DNA from: Planctomycetota bacterium
GTDB lineage: Bacteria > Planctomycetota > Phycisphaerae > UBA1845 > UTPLA1
Direction of reading: 5' to 3'
Assembly (NCBI GenBank): GCA_016712275.1
Contig: JADJRI010000001.1
Span: forward strand, 124,001-188,000
Length of the DNA stretch: 64,000 nt
Position numbers and translations under genes: made by a program. This document shows, piece after piece, positions 10,627-19,615 of this stretch (position 1 is its first letter; every line of letters begins with the position of its first letter). The notes under the pieces are model-generated. The model was not told the DNA's origin, did no database searches, and worked only from the letters and a program-made list of their open reading frames with translations.

Positions 10627-11444
10627 GATGGACTCTCCGAATACGAATTGATCAAGTGCTCATGCATGGTCGGTGTCGCCGCAATGATGGGAAGGTCTTC
10701 GCCATTATACGCGTTCAAATCGATCGGCCAGATCGATCGGCCGGAGACGTCCGACACCCGTCCTCCGGCCTCCTCAACGATCAGCGCACCAGCCGCAAGA
10801 TCCCACAGCTTGCATTCCGGCGCATAAGCGCCTTCCGCATAACCCGCCGCCAGCCAGGTGAAATGAACGCAAATCGAACCCAGGTTGCGAAAGATAAAAC
10901 GCCCCATCCAATTGGCCACCATATCAGGTGGACGGTGCCGCCGAAAGGAGGAAATAAGCAGTACGGTGTCCGGCGATAGATTGCGATCCTCCATTTGTAT
11001 GGTTTCGCCGTCGATATGCGCGCCGCCGCCGCGTGTCGCCGAATACACCCGACCCGACGACGCATCAAACATGGCGGCCGCCACCGGATTTCCGCGATGC
11101 AGCAACCCGATGGAAATGGCATAGACGTTGAGGCCGCGCGCGAAATTCCTCGTACCGTCAATGGGATCGATCACCCAGCAATATTCCGAATTCGCGATTG
11201 CGGCGTGCTGTTCCGGATCTGCAACCGTTTCCTCCACCAGAATCGCATGCTTCGGATGCCGCGACGCCAGAACGTCCAACAGGGCTGCCTGAACACGATG
11301 ATCCGCTTCTGTTACGGGTGTGTTGTCCTGTTTGCGCGAAACGGTGACGGTACCCAACATGGATTGAGCCGTGCTCGCACCCAGTCGAGCCAATTCGCGA
11401 GCAAACAATTCGAATTCGGAATGATCGTCAGCCGATGCCATCAT
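10623..11444 (-). CDS. Inositol monophosphatase family phosphatase (histidinol-phosphatase-like)
   Basis: 273 residues. Contains the metal-binding motif VEET and the signature WVIDPIDGTRNF, then KLWDLAAGALIVEEAGG near the C-terminus, all typical of the Mg2+-dependent, Li+-sensitive IMPase superfamily. Members dephosphorylate inositol phosphate, histidinol phosphate or PAP; the long N-terminal segment with TEADHRVQAALLDVLASRHP is closest to the HisN type, but the substrate cannot be fixed. First gene of a two-gene unit with the downstream phosphodiesterase (4-nt overlap). Confidence 0.88.
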   Translation of the reverse strand: MMASADDHSEFELFARELARLGASTAQSMLGTVTVSRKQDNTPVTEADHRVQAALLDVLASRHPKHAILVEETVADPEQHAAIANSEYCWVIDPIDGTRNFARGLNVYAISIGLLHRGNPVAAAMFDASSGRVYSATRGGGAHIDGETIQMEDRNLSPDTVLLISSFRRHRPPDMVANWMGRFIFRNLGSICVHFTWLAAGYAEGAYAPECKLWDLAAGALIVEEAGGRVSDVSGRSIWPIDLNAYNGEDLPIIAATPTMHEHLINSYSESPS

Positions 11445-11494
11445 CGGTGATTGTCGCGTTAGATGGCGACCGATTCAAGCGAACCGACAAAGTC

Positions 11495-11563
11495 GGTACT
11501 GATAAAGTTTGATGTGGCACAGCCGCCCTCGGCTGTGGAATTTCATCAAACTTTACCAGTACC
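11495..11563. repeat. Palindromic intergenic repeat, copy 1
   Basis: A 69-nt near-perfect inverted repeat. Arms 11495-11514 (GGTACTGATAAAGTTTGATG) and 11544-11563 pair with one mismatch, and enclose an 8-bp hairpin CACAGCCG-CCCT-CGGCTGTG (11518-11537). The same sequence occurs in reverse orientation at 49719-49776, so this is a dispersed element and not just a local terminator. It lies between two minus-strand genes. Confidence 0.85.
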
Positions 11564-11643
11564 GCAAAATCATGCCGACAATCCTGCCGGCGAATTCAGC
11601 ACGAAGGTCAGTCAAAAAATTGCGGGATTCGAAAATGCCCGGC

Positions 11644-13044
11644 TCAGACTGAGGAATTGTCCGCATGCGTTGGAACCGGCCGCAAAACGGTGATGCGGTT
11701 CTTGCCCCCCGCCTTCGCCAGATACAGTGCTTCGTCGGCCAATTGAACCAATTGCATCGGATCGGTCGGCAGTTCGTTCGCTCGACTGGCCAATCCGATA
11801 CTGAGAGACGCAATGCTGGCTTCTGGAAGTTGCTTCGCCAATTCGCTGCGGAATCGGCTGATGATGCGTTCGGCCGATCGCCGTGCATCTTCCTGCGCGG
11901 TTTGCGGCATCAGAACAATGAACTCATCGCCGCCATATCGTACCGCCACGTCCGCCTCGCGCACACATTCCAATAGCACAGAAGCCGTCAATTTAAGCAG
12001 CTCGTCGCCAATCTGATGGCCGAGTGAATCGTTGACACGCTTGAAATTGTCGAGATCGATCATCATGCAGGTGAGATCGGAGTGATATCGGGTCGATTCA
12101 GCATACAACTGGCCGATCAGTTCGTTGAAGTGGCGTCGGTTGTAAAGCCCGGTCAGAGAGTCCTTCGCGGCCAATTCCTTGAATTTCGAAGTGGCCTGCT
12201 CCAGCGCTTCGGTTCTCTTTTCGACACGAGCCTCGAGCTCGGTGTTAAGGCGCAGCAGACTGCCATGCGACTCTTCCAGCGTGTCTGCCATGCCGTTAAA
12301 AGCCGCGGCCAGCTCGCCAATTTCGTCGTTGCGCTTCACATGCACCCGGGCCTGAAGGGCACCCTGGGCGATGCTCCGCGCCGCATCCCTCAGCTTGTTC
12401 AACGGTGAAACCAGGTTTCTCACCACTTCATAGCCGACCGGGATCATCAGCAGTGTGATGCCGATCGCAAGACCAACGGTATCGCGAAGGAGCGCATCAA
12501 GGCGAGCCTCGCAGCGCGCCAGGCTGACGCCGATTCGAACATAGCCGAGCGTCTGACGAACTTCGCTTTGTTGAACTAGAACGTGCTCCCCGTAAACCGG
12601 ATAAACGACGTCGATGCGGGCATCATCTCCATCGCGATAGCTCAACTGGGGTTCGTCGATCGGCTCGACCGAGACCTTCTTGACATCATCCAGAAGATAC
12701 TGGTTGATGTGACCGGCATTTTTCTGAAAGCCGGCGATCATTTCACCGCCGGCATCCGCGAAAATGACATACACCAGTTCGCTGTCGCGCGTGCACTCTT
12801 CTGCAACGGCAAGAAGTTCAGAACGATCGTGGCCTTGTACATGCTTGCGCGTCGTCGATGCCAGCGAGCGGGCAATGTCACGAGCATGGCGCTTGGTCTG
12901 GCTGATCGTAATCCGCGACGCGACGCGCAAACACGTGGCCGCGGTCAGGCCGGCGGCGGCAAGCACGACAAAGGTGAGCAGCAGCGTCGTTCGGAACTGA
13001 AGTCCCGACATCAGCTTTCTTGATTGGAGAAACATTGCTCGCAC
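11644..13044 (-). CDS. Membrane diguanylate cyclase with HAMP and GGDEF domains
   Basis: About 466 residues from a GTG at 13044 that has GGGAG six bases upstream (ATG 13035 or GTG 13059 are possible). Order: membrane helix (TTLLLTFVVLAAAGLTAATC), periplasmic sensor of about 150 residues, second helix (VGLAIGITLLMIPVGYEVV), HAMP linker (LRDAARSIAQGALQARVHV), short coiled coil, GGDEF domain. The active site is intact (RYGGDEFIVLMP) and an inhibitory RxxD site (READ) lies five residues before it, so it should make cyclic di-GMP under product inhibition. Ligand unknown. Confidence 0.92.
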   Translation of the reverse strand: MRAMFLQSRKLMSGLQFRTTLLLTFVVLAAAGLTAATCLRVASRITISQTKRHARDIARSLASTTRKHVQGHDRSELLAVAEECTRDSELVYVIFADAGGEMIAGFQKNAGHINQYLLDDVKKVSVEPIDEPQLSYRDGDDARIDVVYPVYGEHVLVQQSEVRQTLGYVRIGVSLARCEARLDALLRDTVGLAIGITLLMIPVGYEVVRNLVSPLNKLRDAARSIAQGALQARVHVKRNDEIGELAAAFNGMADTLEESHGSLLRLNTELEARVEKRTEALEQATSKFKELAAKDSLTGLYNRRHFNELIGQLYAESTRYHSDLTCMMIDLDNFKRVNDSLGHQIGDELLKLTASVLLECVREADVAVRYGGDEFIVLMPQTAQEDARRSAERIISRFRSELAKQLPEASIASLSIGLASRANELPTDPMQLVQLADEALYLAKAGGKNRITVLRPVPTHADNSSV

Positions 13045-13407
13045 GTCGTCTCCCAACACGCCACCGATTCAATTCGTACCTGCCATTCACGGAGCGCAGT
13101 ATTACGAATTAGGGAGGTATCCCTACGCTCATCATCGTCAATCATCGCTACCGAGTTCACGAATCTGAATCAGTTAAAACAGATTCCGGATGAACATAAG
13201 TCGTGGCATAACAAGTGCTTCAGCATTGCCGGAGGGCGGCGGGGACTTGCGGAACGGCATGTGTAGCGATAATCTATGCGGTTTCCGGTGGCGACAGCGG
13301 TGTATGAATCAGGCACCGTCGATCGCTCGTGCATATACTGTGCCAGGGCAGATTTTGCCTCGCTGGAAGGGTCCGGAAACGCCGCCGAGCGGCCGTTACC
13401 GGCGCAT
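13045..13407. other. Intergenic region upstream of tRNA-His
   Basis: Holds no convincing gene. It must carry the promoter of the minus-strand GGDEF gene and that of the tRNA. A possible -10 box TATACT is at 13334-13339, about 75 bases before the tRNA, but I see no matching -35 box. Confidence 0.35.
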
Positions 13408-13408
13408 G

Positions 13409-13482
13409 GTGAGTGTAGCTCAGTTGGTTAGAGCACTAGGTTGTGATCCTAGGGGTCGCGGGTTCGAATCCCGTCATTCACC
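13409..13482 (+). tRNA. tRNA-His (GTG)
   Basis: Full cloverleaf: acceptor stem GTGAGTG pairing with CATTCAC, D-arm with AGCTCAGTTGGTTAGAGC, anticodon stem CTAGG/CCTAG with loop TTGTGAT (anticodon GTG), T-arm GCGGGTTCGAATCCCGT. The discriminator is C73, and the base before the gene (13408) is G, so the transcript encodes the G-1:C73 pair that identifies tRNA-His. CCA is not encoded. Confidence 0.97.
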
Positions 13483-13528
13483 CGTTATCAAATCAATCAT
13501 TTACCAGCCCGGAATGGGGACGCTTTCA

Positions 13529-13906
13529 ATGGCAAAACACGCGCCTCGGTTTCTCGAATTGGTCAACGAATCACGCAAACGAATCGCGGAAACCACGATC
13601 GAAGCGATCAAGTCCCGTCTCGATGCCGGTCAGAAGTTTCACCTCATTGATGTCCGCGAAGACGATGAATTTGCCGCGGGCCACCTGCCGGGTGCCCTCC
13701 ACCTCAGCAAAGGAATCATCGAGCGCGACATCGAAAAGGTCATTCCCGATGCCGATGCCGACATGGTGCTGTATTGCGGCGGCGGATATCGATCCGCCTT
13801 GGCCGCCGACAATCTGACCAAGATGGGCTACACCAGGGTCACATCCATGGATGGCGGGTATCGCGCATGGCATGAAGCCGGTTACCTGATCATTCATCCT
13901 GAGTAA
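13529..13906 (+). CDS. Rhodanese-domain sulfurtransferase
   Basis: 125 residues from ATG 13529, with GGGGA nine bases upstream (ATG 13514 is an alternative). A helical lead (MAKHAPRFLELVNESRKRI) precedes one rhodanese domain: FHLIDVREDDEFAAGHLPGA, then the active-site loop LYCGGGYRSALAA with the catalytic cysteine, and SMDGGYRAWHEAGY. Cytoplasmic, no signal. Single-domain rhodaneses transfer sulfane sulfur; the donor and acceptor here are unknown. Starts 47 nt after tRNA-His and is followed at 12 nt by the cobalamin-binding-type gene. Confidence 0.9.
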   Translation: MAKHAPRFLELVNESRKRIAETTIEAIKSRLDAGQKFHLIDVREDDEFAAGHLPGALHLSKGIIERDIEKVIPDADADMVLYCGGGYRSALAADNLTKMGYTRVTSMDGGYRAWHEAGYLIIHPE

Positions 13907-13917
13907 TCGCCAGCCCC

Positions 13918-14841
13918 ATGATCCCCCCACCCGCACAGCGCATTGCTTCACTTCTCGCCGGTTCGACCGAAATACTGTGCGGACTCGGCCTTCGCGACCG
14001 GATCGTGGCAATCAGCCACGAATGCGATTTCCCGCCCGAAATCACCGATCGGCCGCGCGTCACATTCAGTCGCATCGCGTCCGATGCCAACAGCCATGCA
14101 ATCGATGACCAGGTGAAGCGCATGTCTGCATCCGGGGAATCCTTGTATGGCATCGACGCGGAAACGCTCATCGCGCTTCATCCGGACCTGATCGTAACCC
14201 AATCGCAATGCGATGTTTGTGCCGTGCGCCATGCCGATGTTGTCTCGCTCGTGCAGTCCTCGTCCGCGCTTGCAAATGCCGGCATCGTTGCGATGAATCC
14301 TTCGCGATTGGATGATTTATTCGACGACATCGGCCGAATCGCGGGAACCGCCGGCCTCCCCGACAAGGGTAGTGCCTATATTGCGGCACTGCGCTCCCGG
14401 CTTGATGATGTCGTTCGCAAATTCGAGACCCGCCCGCGTCCGCGCGTCGCCTGTATCGAATGGATCGAGCCGCTGATGATCGCGGCCAACTGGATGCCCG
14501 ACCTGATCGAACGCGCCGGCGGTCGTTGCGACCTGACGAAAGCGGGCGAACATTCGCGGTATTCCGATTGGCCCGATCTCACCCGGTCTGACCCGGATGT
14601 CCTGATTGTCTCCCCGTGCGGGTTCGATCTGCAACTCACGCTGGATGAAGCAAAAGTTCTGTTCCGACGTGTGGAGTGGTCGACCCTGTCCGCCGTCCGG
14701 TCAAAGCGCGTGTTTGCCGTGGATGGCAACGCATACTTCAATCGCTCCGGACCGCGCCTGGTCGACAGTGTCGAATTGCTCTCGTCGCTCTTGCATGATG
14801 ACGCAATACCGACCGGAGCGCCCGCCGTCAGACTCTCGTGA
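13918..14841 (+). CDS. Cobalamin-binding/BtuF-like substrate-binding domain protein
   Basis: 307 residues. The start RIASLLAGSTEILCGLGLRD and ISHECDFPPE, then HPDLIVTQSQCDVCAV, are the characteristic blocks of the TroA/BtuF-fold proteins often annotated as cobalamin-binding or Fe3+-siderophore-binding. No signal peptide or lipobox is seen, unlike true periplasmic BtuF, which is usual for this bacterial subgroup. Ligand therefore uncertain. The 3' end overlaps the convergent methionine sulfoxide reductase gene by 14 nt. Confidence 0.8.
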   Translation: MIPPPAQRIASLLAGSTEILCGLGLRDRIVAISHECDFPPEITDRPRVTFSRIASDANSHAIDDQVKRMSASGESLYGIDAETLIALHPDLIVTQSQCDVCAVRHADVVSLVQSSSALANAGIVAMNPSRLDDLFDDIGRIAGTAGLPDKGSAYIAALRSRLDDVVRKFETRPRPRVACIEWIEPLMIAANWMPDLIERAGGRCDLTKAGEHSRYSDWPDLTRSDPDVLIVSPCGFDLQLTLDEAKVLFRRVEWSTLSAVRSKRVFAVDGNAYFNRSGPRLVDSVELLSSLLHDDAIPTGAPAVRLS

Positions 14842-15281
14842 GTCCGGCCGCAATGAGCAATTCCTGAAGGCCATCGACATCGGCGCTGTCGAAAGAGCCA
14901 ACGTCATGGCTGTCCCACGTCCAGCACGCCCCAGCATTCCCCGGATTCCTCGAATAATGGGATGACAACTTCCGATCGATCGCGCGGATCACAGGCAATG
15001 TAATTCTCGCCCAGTTCGGCCACATCGCACACAACCAGCGGTGTTCGGGTGACCCAAGCCCGTCCACAGGCCCCGTGCAATCCGATCGGCGAACATGCCG
15101 GTTTGTCGCGGCGAGGTCCGAGTGTCATCGTTTCGTCATCGGACTTGATGTAGAATCCGATCCACGAAACGCCGGTCGGGCCCAGTACGCTCCACGAGGC
15201 ATCGACAAACGCCTGCATCGCGTCGTCTCGGTCCAACCCCGGCTTAAGAGCACCAAGTATCGATTTGTAGTCGCGCCGCAT
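14828..15281 (-). CDS. msrC: Free methionine-(R)-sulfoxide reductase, GAF type, one frameshift
   Basis: About 150 residues starting MRRDYKSILGALKPGLDRDD. The GAF fold motifs WIGFYIKSDDETMTLGPRRD and KPACSPIGLHGACGRAWV, then IACDPRDRSEVVIPL, place the three cysteines of fRMsr (two in the CSPIGLHGAC segment, one in IACD). It reduces free methionine sulfoxide in the cytoplasm. After CWGVLDV the frame is lost: one extra G in a GGG run at about 14918 changes the reading. With it removed the protein continues DSHDVGSFDSADVDGLQELL to a stop at 14828. This is a typical homopolymer error. Confidence 0.82.
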
Positions 15282-15398
15282 GGCCCGAATATCCCAGAAC
15301 AGCCTGGCCGCGCCAAGGACGTCGAACAGCGTTCCGACGTGCGAATCCGCAAAACTCAACCAGAATCGGATACCCGTAAATCTCAGGTCAGCCTGCGG

Positions 15399-16457
15399 TC
15401 ATTTGCGATTCGAAACCGCAAAATCCTCTCTCGGCCCCTGCAAAGGGGGCAGGGCTTCACCAATCAGCGGCGCACAGGTTGTCCGGTTTCGACCCGCATC
15501 CTTGGACGCATACAGTGCCTCGTCGGCATGCTTGAGTAGTTCATCATAATTCGGCAGCGCCTTGGTGGCTTCGGCAATGCCAAGACTGATCGTCACCATG
15601 AGCGGCGTGCCCTCATAATCGACCGCGGTCGATTCCACGGCCGATCGAAGATGCTCCGCGCAAACACCCGCTCCCTTTGTTCCGACGCCGGGGCACAGAA
15701 TCAAAAATTCCTCGCCCCCGACCCGGCAGACTAGATCGCTTTTCCGGCAATTCATTCGCAGCACCTGCGCGGTCGCCTTGAGCACGCGGTCGCCAGCCGC
15801 ATGACCATGCGTATCGTTGAATCTCTTAAAATAATCGATGTCGATCATGATGCAGGAAAACAACTGGTTATAGCGACCCATCGAAATCCACAGCTGCTCA
15901 AGACGGTTCATCGCTTCGCGCCGATTTAACATGCCCGTCAGTTCGTCCGTGGTGGCCATGCGCCGCAACTGCTCGTTGGCCTGATTCAACCTCTGGTGGG
16001 TCAATGCCATTTCAGCATTAATTCGATGCACCTCACGCGTTCGTTTCGCAAGATCCGACTCGGCGCAGACAATTCGATCGGCCACCCGAAGTCGGGCCAG
16101 CAACTCCGCCTGTTTGACGGGCTTTCGGATGAAGTCATCCGCGCCGGCGTTCAATGCCTCAATCATGCCCTGCGAACCGGAATTGCCGGTCATCATGATA
16201 ATATAGACAAAACGCACACCTTCATGGCCGCGCAGCGCGCTGCTAAGCTGTATGCCGCCCATCTCCGGCAGGTTCCAATCGGTGATAATCACGCGCGGTT
16301 CCTCTCCAAGGACAATGTGCATGGCTTCGGCGCCGTTGGATGCCGTCAGAATTTTATATTCGGTATCGGCGAGCAACTTGCTCAGCAGTGCGATTTGCAG
16401 CGGATCGTCATCGACGATCAGCAGCTTCTTGGTTCTGATTCGCTCCGGCTTGCTCAT
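15399..16457 (-). CDS. Response regulator with GGDEF output (diguanylate cyclase)
   Basis: 352 residues. REC domain (about 10-125) with acidic pocket VDDDP, phospho-acceptor Asp in ITDWNLPEM, and K in FIRKPVK; a coiled-coil linker (about 130-175); GGDEF domain with intact RVGGEEFLILCPG and an RxxD inhibitory site (RKSD) five residues before. Phosphorylation should control dimerisation and c-di-GMP synthesis, as in PleD/WspR. The Hpt gene ends only 6 nt upstream on the same strand, so the pair is probably an operon and may belong to one phosphorelay. Confidence 0.93.
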   Translation of the reverse strand: MSKPERIRTKKLLIVDDDPLQIALLSKLLADTEYKILTASNGAEAMHIVLGEEPRVIITDWNLPEMGGIQLSSALRGHEGVRFVYIIMMTGNSGSQGMIEALNAGADDFIRKPVKQAELLARLRVADRIVCAESDLAKRTREVHRINAEMALTHQRLNQANEQLRRMATTDELTGMLNRREAMNRLEQLWISMGRYNQLFSCIMIDIDYFKRFNDTHGHAAGDRVLKATAQVLRMNCRKSDLVCRVGGEEFLILCPGVGTKGAGVCAEHLRSAVESTAVDYEGTPLMVTISLGIAEATKALPNYDELLKHADEALYASKDAGRNRTTCAPLIGEALPPLQGPREDFAVSNRK

Positions 16458-16463
16458 GCCTTC

Positions 16464-16799
16464 TCACCCTTCAGAGGACGCCATTCGCGCTTCCGCGCAC
16501 TTTGCAGCAGCAATGGCCCGAACCTCACTCTCAAGCGTCTCGATCGCTGCCTTGGCTTTCGCCGAGCGTTCGAGTTCCGCCGCCGCATCCGTGATAATCG
16601 GATACCCATAGCCGCCGGCCGCGCCCTTCAGTTGATGGGCGATACGCTCGATCTCAATAACATTTCCGGCTTGAAGAGACTTTTCAAGGATTTCAACGCG
16701 TTTCGGCAACTCACCTAGAAAAAAATCGATGAGCTCCAGCATATCGGCGTCATTTGCAAATTCGCTCTGCAAGGGTGTTTGTACATCGATGGGAGCCAT
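16464..16799 (-). CDS. Hpt domain histidine phosphotransfer protein
   Basis: 111 residues, all helical. The conserved AHQLKGAAGGYGYPII carries the phospho-accepting histidine in the HQLKG motif; LIDFFLGELPKRVEILEKSL is the preceding helix of the four-helix bundle. It shuttles phosphate between a sensor kinase and response regulators. The downstream neighbour, 6 nt away, is a REC-GGDEF protein, the likely target. No kinase is encoded in this window. Confidence 0.9.
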   Translation of the reverse strand: MAPIDVQTPLQSEFANDADMLELIDFFLGELPKRVEILEKSLQAGNVIEIERIAHQLKGAAGGYGYPIITDAAAELERSAKAKAAIETLESEVRAIAAAKCAEARMASSEG

Positions 16800-17201
16800 G
16801 ACGATGTCTTCCTTCCGAAGTCGATATGCTCTCTATCTTTCGACAGCGGTTGTCGCCCACGAACCAGCCAACCGTCGATTCTCCCGGAAACCGTGTCGGC
16901 AAGCGCCAATCCAGACCAGTGCACCGGAAAGTCTGCACGAATTATCGTCTCGACCCAAATGACAAATTAGTATGAAGCATGTCCTCGAATTCACCCATCG
17001 GTCTTGCCAAGCACAATTGAGGGTGAGAATACTGATAATCCCGTAGTTTATTTGCTTCAAATCTGCCATCTTGATTGACTGAACGTACTTAGGTGAGTAA
17101 AACCCCGCATTGCGATCAGCGGCATTTTCGGACTTTTTTTTCCCGAGTTTGCTCGAACGCGCAATCACCAACGCTGCGAGCAACATCGTGCCGGGTGGCT
17201 C
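16800..17201. other. Divergent intergenic region, no gene seen
   Basis: About 400 bases, more AT-rich than the flanking genes, between the minus-strand Hpt gene and a plus-strand gene. It should hold promoters in both directions. A run of eight T near 17134-17141 is the only notable feature; there is no stable hairpin in front of it. Confidence 0.35.
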
Positions 17202-17687
17202 ATGGAGAGATCGATCACTGCTTTTAGGGAATCGATCGCAAGCAGCGACGATTCCGCGCTGCGCGATCTGATTCGTACGAACCCCAAAAATGCGGGCGGC
17301 TGGTATTTTCTTGGAGTCTTGCACCTTCGTGCATGCCGAATCCGCGAAGCGGCACGTTGCTTCGGCGCGGCCTATCATCGCAACTGCGATCTGGAAACCG
17401 CAGTGCTTTTTACATTTGCCTGTCTCAAGGCGCGCGATGGCCGGCAAAGCGACATTGTCGATCAGCTTCTTGCCACCTGGAATGAAATTCGAGAACAGGA
17501 TGCGCCGCGCACGCCCGATGATCGACGCATCGCAGAAGTGCTTGCTGAGACGGCGCCCACAGAAACGGGACTGTCGCTCCTCGGACGATTGATCTGGTCA
17601 GTCGTGGGTCCAGACCAGCGACAGTCGATTCTGACAATTCTCAAAACCGAGAATGGAAAAGCGCTGCGCGAATCGGTCTTCGCTTAA
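17202..17687 (+). CDS. Small TPR-like protein of unknown function
   Basis: 161 residues starting MERSITAFRESIASSDDSAL. Helical repeats resembling TPR units (NAGGWYFLGVLHLRACRIRE, then AARCFGAAYHRNCDLETAVL) are followed by a less ordered C-terminus. No signal peptide and no catalytic motif. The last 4 nt overlap the convergent rhodanese lipoprotein gene. Coding potential is good but I do not recognise the family. Confidence 0.6.
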   Translation: MERSITAFRESIASSDDSALRDLIRTNPKNAGGWYFLGVLHLRACRIREAARCFGAAYHRNCDLETAVLFTFACLKARDGRQSDIVDQLLATWNEIREQDAPRTPDDRRIAEVLAETAPTETGLSLLGRLIWSVVGPDQRQSILTILKTENGKALRESVFA

Positions 17688-18124
17688 CTTCCGGCCGCCG
17701 GGCCCGCGCCCGTTTCGACCGGCATTCCGGACGATTTCCAATCCGACATGCCGCCTTTATAGACCCATACATTCTTGTAGCCCCACGATGCCGCCTTCTC
17801 GGCTGCACGCTCTCCCACCGGGCACATCGCACCAGCGCAGTAAAACACCATGGGCTGCTCCTTGTTCGATGGCAGCATGTCAGGCTTCATAGCCTCATAG
17901 TCGATGTTCGTCGCCCCTGGAACGTGTCCATTCGAGTAGTTCTCAGCGTTCAGTGAATGCACGACCATAACATGGTCGCCGTCCATTTTCGCCTTCAATT
18001 CCTGAGCCGTGCGAATTTCCTGAACGTTCGCGCCCGACCCGGTCTTGTCACCGCACCCGCCGGTCGCAATGCCAAATGCAAACAACGATGCCATCAGCAG
18101 ACTCTTGCCCGACTGCATGTCCAC
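17684..18124 (-). CDS. Rhodanese-domain lipoprotein
   Basis: 146 residues. Signal peptide ending in a lipobox (GIATGGC, Cys about residue 24), so probably lipidated and located outside the cytoplasmic membrane. The rest is a rhodanese domain with HVPGATNIDYEAM and active-site loop FYCAGAMCPVGERAA, whose first cysteine is in the catalytic position, ending VYKGGMSDWKSSGMPV. Extracytoplasmic rhodaneses are thought to act in sulfur transfer or detoxification. The second cysteine in the loop is unusual. Confidence 0.85.
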   Translation of the reverse strand: MDMQSGKSLLMASLFAFGIATGGCGDKTGSGANVQEIRTAQELKAKMDGDHVMVVHSLNAENYSNGHVPGATNIDYEAMKPDMLPSNKEQPMVFYCAGAMCPVGERAAEKAASWGYKNVWVYKGGMSDWKSSGMPVETGAGPAAGS

Positions 18125-18163
18125 CTCCCTATCGAGTATTTTTAGATTGCACCAATTTGTTTC

Positions 18164-19282
18164 TCACGCCGACAATTCCAATAATGACTTCGGCGTTGTC
18201 GTCAGGTTTTCATAGCCTGACTCGGTAATCGCCACCATATCCTCAATTCGAACGCCGCCCCAGCCGGGATAATACAACCCCGGTTCCACGGTAAACACCA
18301 TGCCCGGAGCGATCCGTTGCTGAAATGTCGGCTTGATCCGCGGGTTCTCGTGAATCGCCAGTCCGACCCCATGCCCCGTCCCATGCATAAAAGCCTCGAC
18401 GCAGCCTTTCTCGCGGAAATAGTCGCGGCAAAGTGCGTCAACCTCCTGGCTCGCCATTCCCGGCTTAATCCCGTTGAGACATCGCAATTGCGCCTGCAAC
18501 ACCAACTCATAGACTTCCTTATGCCTTTGCGTCGCCTTGCCCATCACCACCATGCGCGTCATGTCGCCGCAATAGCCCTGATGCACCGCGCCGAAATCCA
18601 GCAGCACAAGTTGGTCCTTTTCCAGCTTCCGACTCGCATCCGGCCCATAGTGCGGCCGCGAGCTTGTCTCGCCAAATGCCACGATCGGACTGAAGCTGCT
18701 GCCTTCGCTGTGCCGCCGCAGGTACGTATCGATCTCAAACGCAATGTCCCGCTCCGACACACCCACGCGAATCTGCTTCACCACATGATCAAAACAGGCC
18801 CCGGTGATCTTCTGCGCCTCGCGAATCAAATCCACTTCCGCCGTCGACTTGATCGTGCGTATTTCAGACAGCAAATCGCCCGCCGGCTTCATCTGCATAT
18901 CCGATAGACATTCAAGCATCCCAAGCGCATCCGAATACAACATCGCATCCGGTTCGAAGCCGATCGTCTTTCGCCCGTCGCCGATGATCGCCCGAATACC
19001 GTCCGACACGACCTTCGGCGTCGTCGGCGAGTCGATTCGATGCGGTGACACACCTTTCAATTCCTGGGCACCGGCGATGTAACGCCCGTCGCAAAGCAGG
19101 TGAACCTCGCCTTTGTATGCCACGACGAATCCCTCCGGATCGCCGACTGACTGCACTTCGCCCGGCATCGATGTGTGAAACCCGGAGTAGTAGTTCACAT
19201 TCTTCGGATTGGTAATAAAAACTGCATCCAGCCCCGCCCTGCTCATCGCCTGTTGCAACCGATTCAATCGTGTCGTGTCCAT
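18164..19282 (-). CDS. M24 family metallopeptidase (Xaa-Pro dipeptidase/aminopeptidase P)
   Basis: 372 residues from ATG 19282 (GGGAG lies 11 bases upstream; ATG 19300 is also possible). N-terminal creatinase-like domain (AVFITNPKNVNYYSGFHT), C-terminal pita-bread domain with all five metal ligands: Asp in LLDFGAVHQGYCGDMTR (two Asp), His in GTGHGVGL, Glu in FTVEPGLYY and Glu in VRIEDMV. It cleaves Xaa-Pro bonds in peptides in the cytoplasm. pepQ and pepP are not separable by eye. Confidence 0.9.
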   Translation of the reverse strand: MDTTRLNRLQQAMSRAGLDAVFITNPKNVNYYSGFHTSMPGEVQSVGDPEGFVVAYKGEVHLLCDGRYIAGAQELKGVSPHRIDSPTTPKVVSDGIRAIIGDGRKTIGFEPDAMLYSDALGMLECLSDMQMKPAGDLLSEIRTIKSTAEVDLIREAQKITGACFDHVVKQIRVGVSERDIAFEIDTYLRRHSEGSSFSPIVAFGETSSRPHYGPDASRKLEKDQLVLLDFGAVHQGYCGDMTRMVVMGKATQRHKEVYELVLQAQLRCLNGIKPGMASQEVDALCRDYFREKGCVEAFMHGTGHGVGLAIHENPRIKPTFQQRIAPGMVFTVEPGLYYPGWGGVRIEDMVAITESGYENLTTTPKSLLELSA

Positions 19283-19615
19283 GGTGTTACATGCTCCCAT
19301 TCAAACAGCTCAAACCCGGGAACATTCTCAGTCCTACGCGTGCAACCCGCAACCATGTCGCGTCCGGCCCCCGTGGCGGACAACGAATATCATTTCCGCA
19401 ATTGTCGCATCATTGGCTGTTTCCCACCCACGACGCACAATCTTCTGCAAACGTCCAATTCCAACCTGCCCCATAACCGCCTTCCGCTTGCCGAAGGCTA
19501 GAATCTATCTTACCTCTTTATCACATGTCCACGACAAACGAGGTCTGGACCGCAGCCGCGCCCGCACATGGGGCGTGATCCGTCGATATCCACTATCAAA
19601 CAAGGGAGTCTCACC
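19283..19615. other. Divergent intergenic region, no gene seen
   Basis: About 330 bases separating the minus-strand peptidase from a plus-strand small gene. I found no stable repeat or RNA-like fold; both promoters should be here. Confidence 0.3.
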
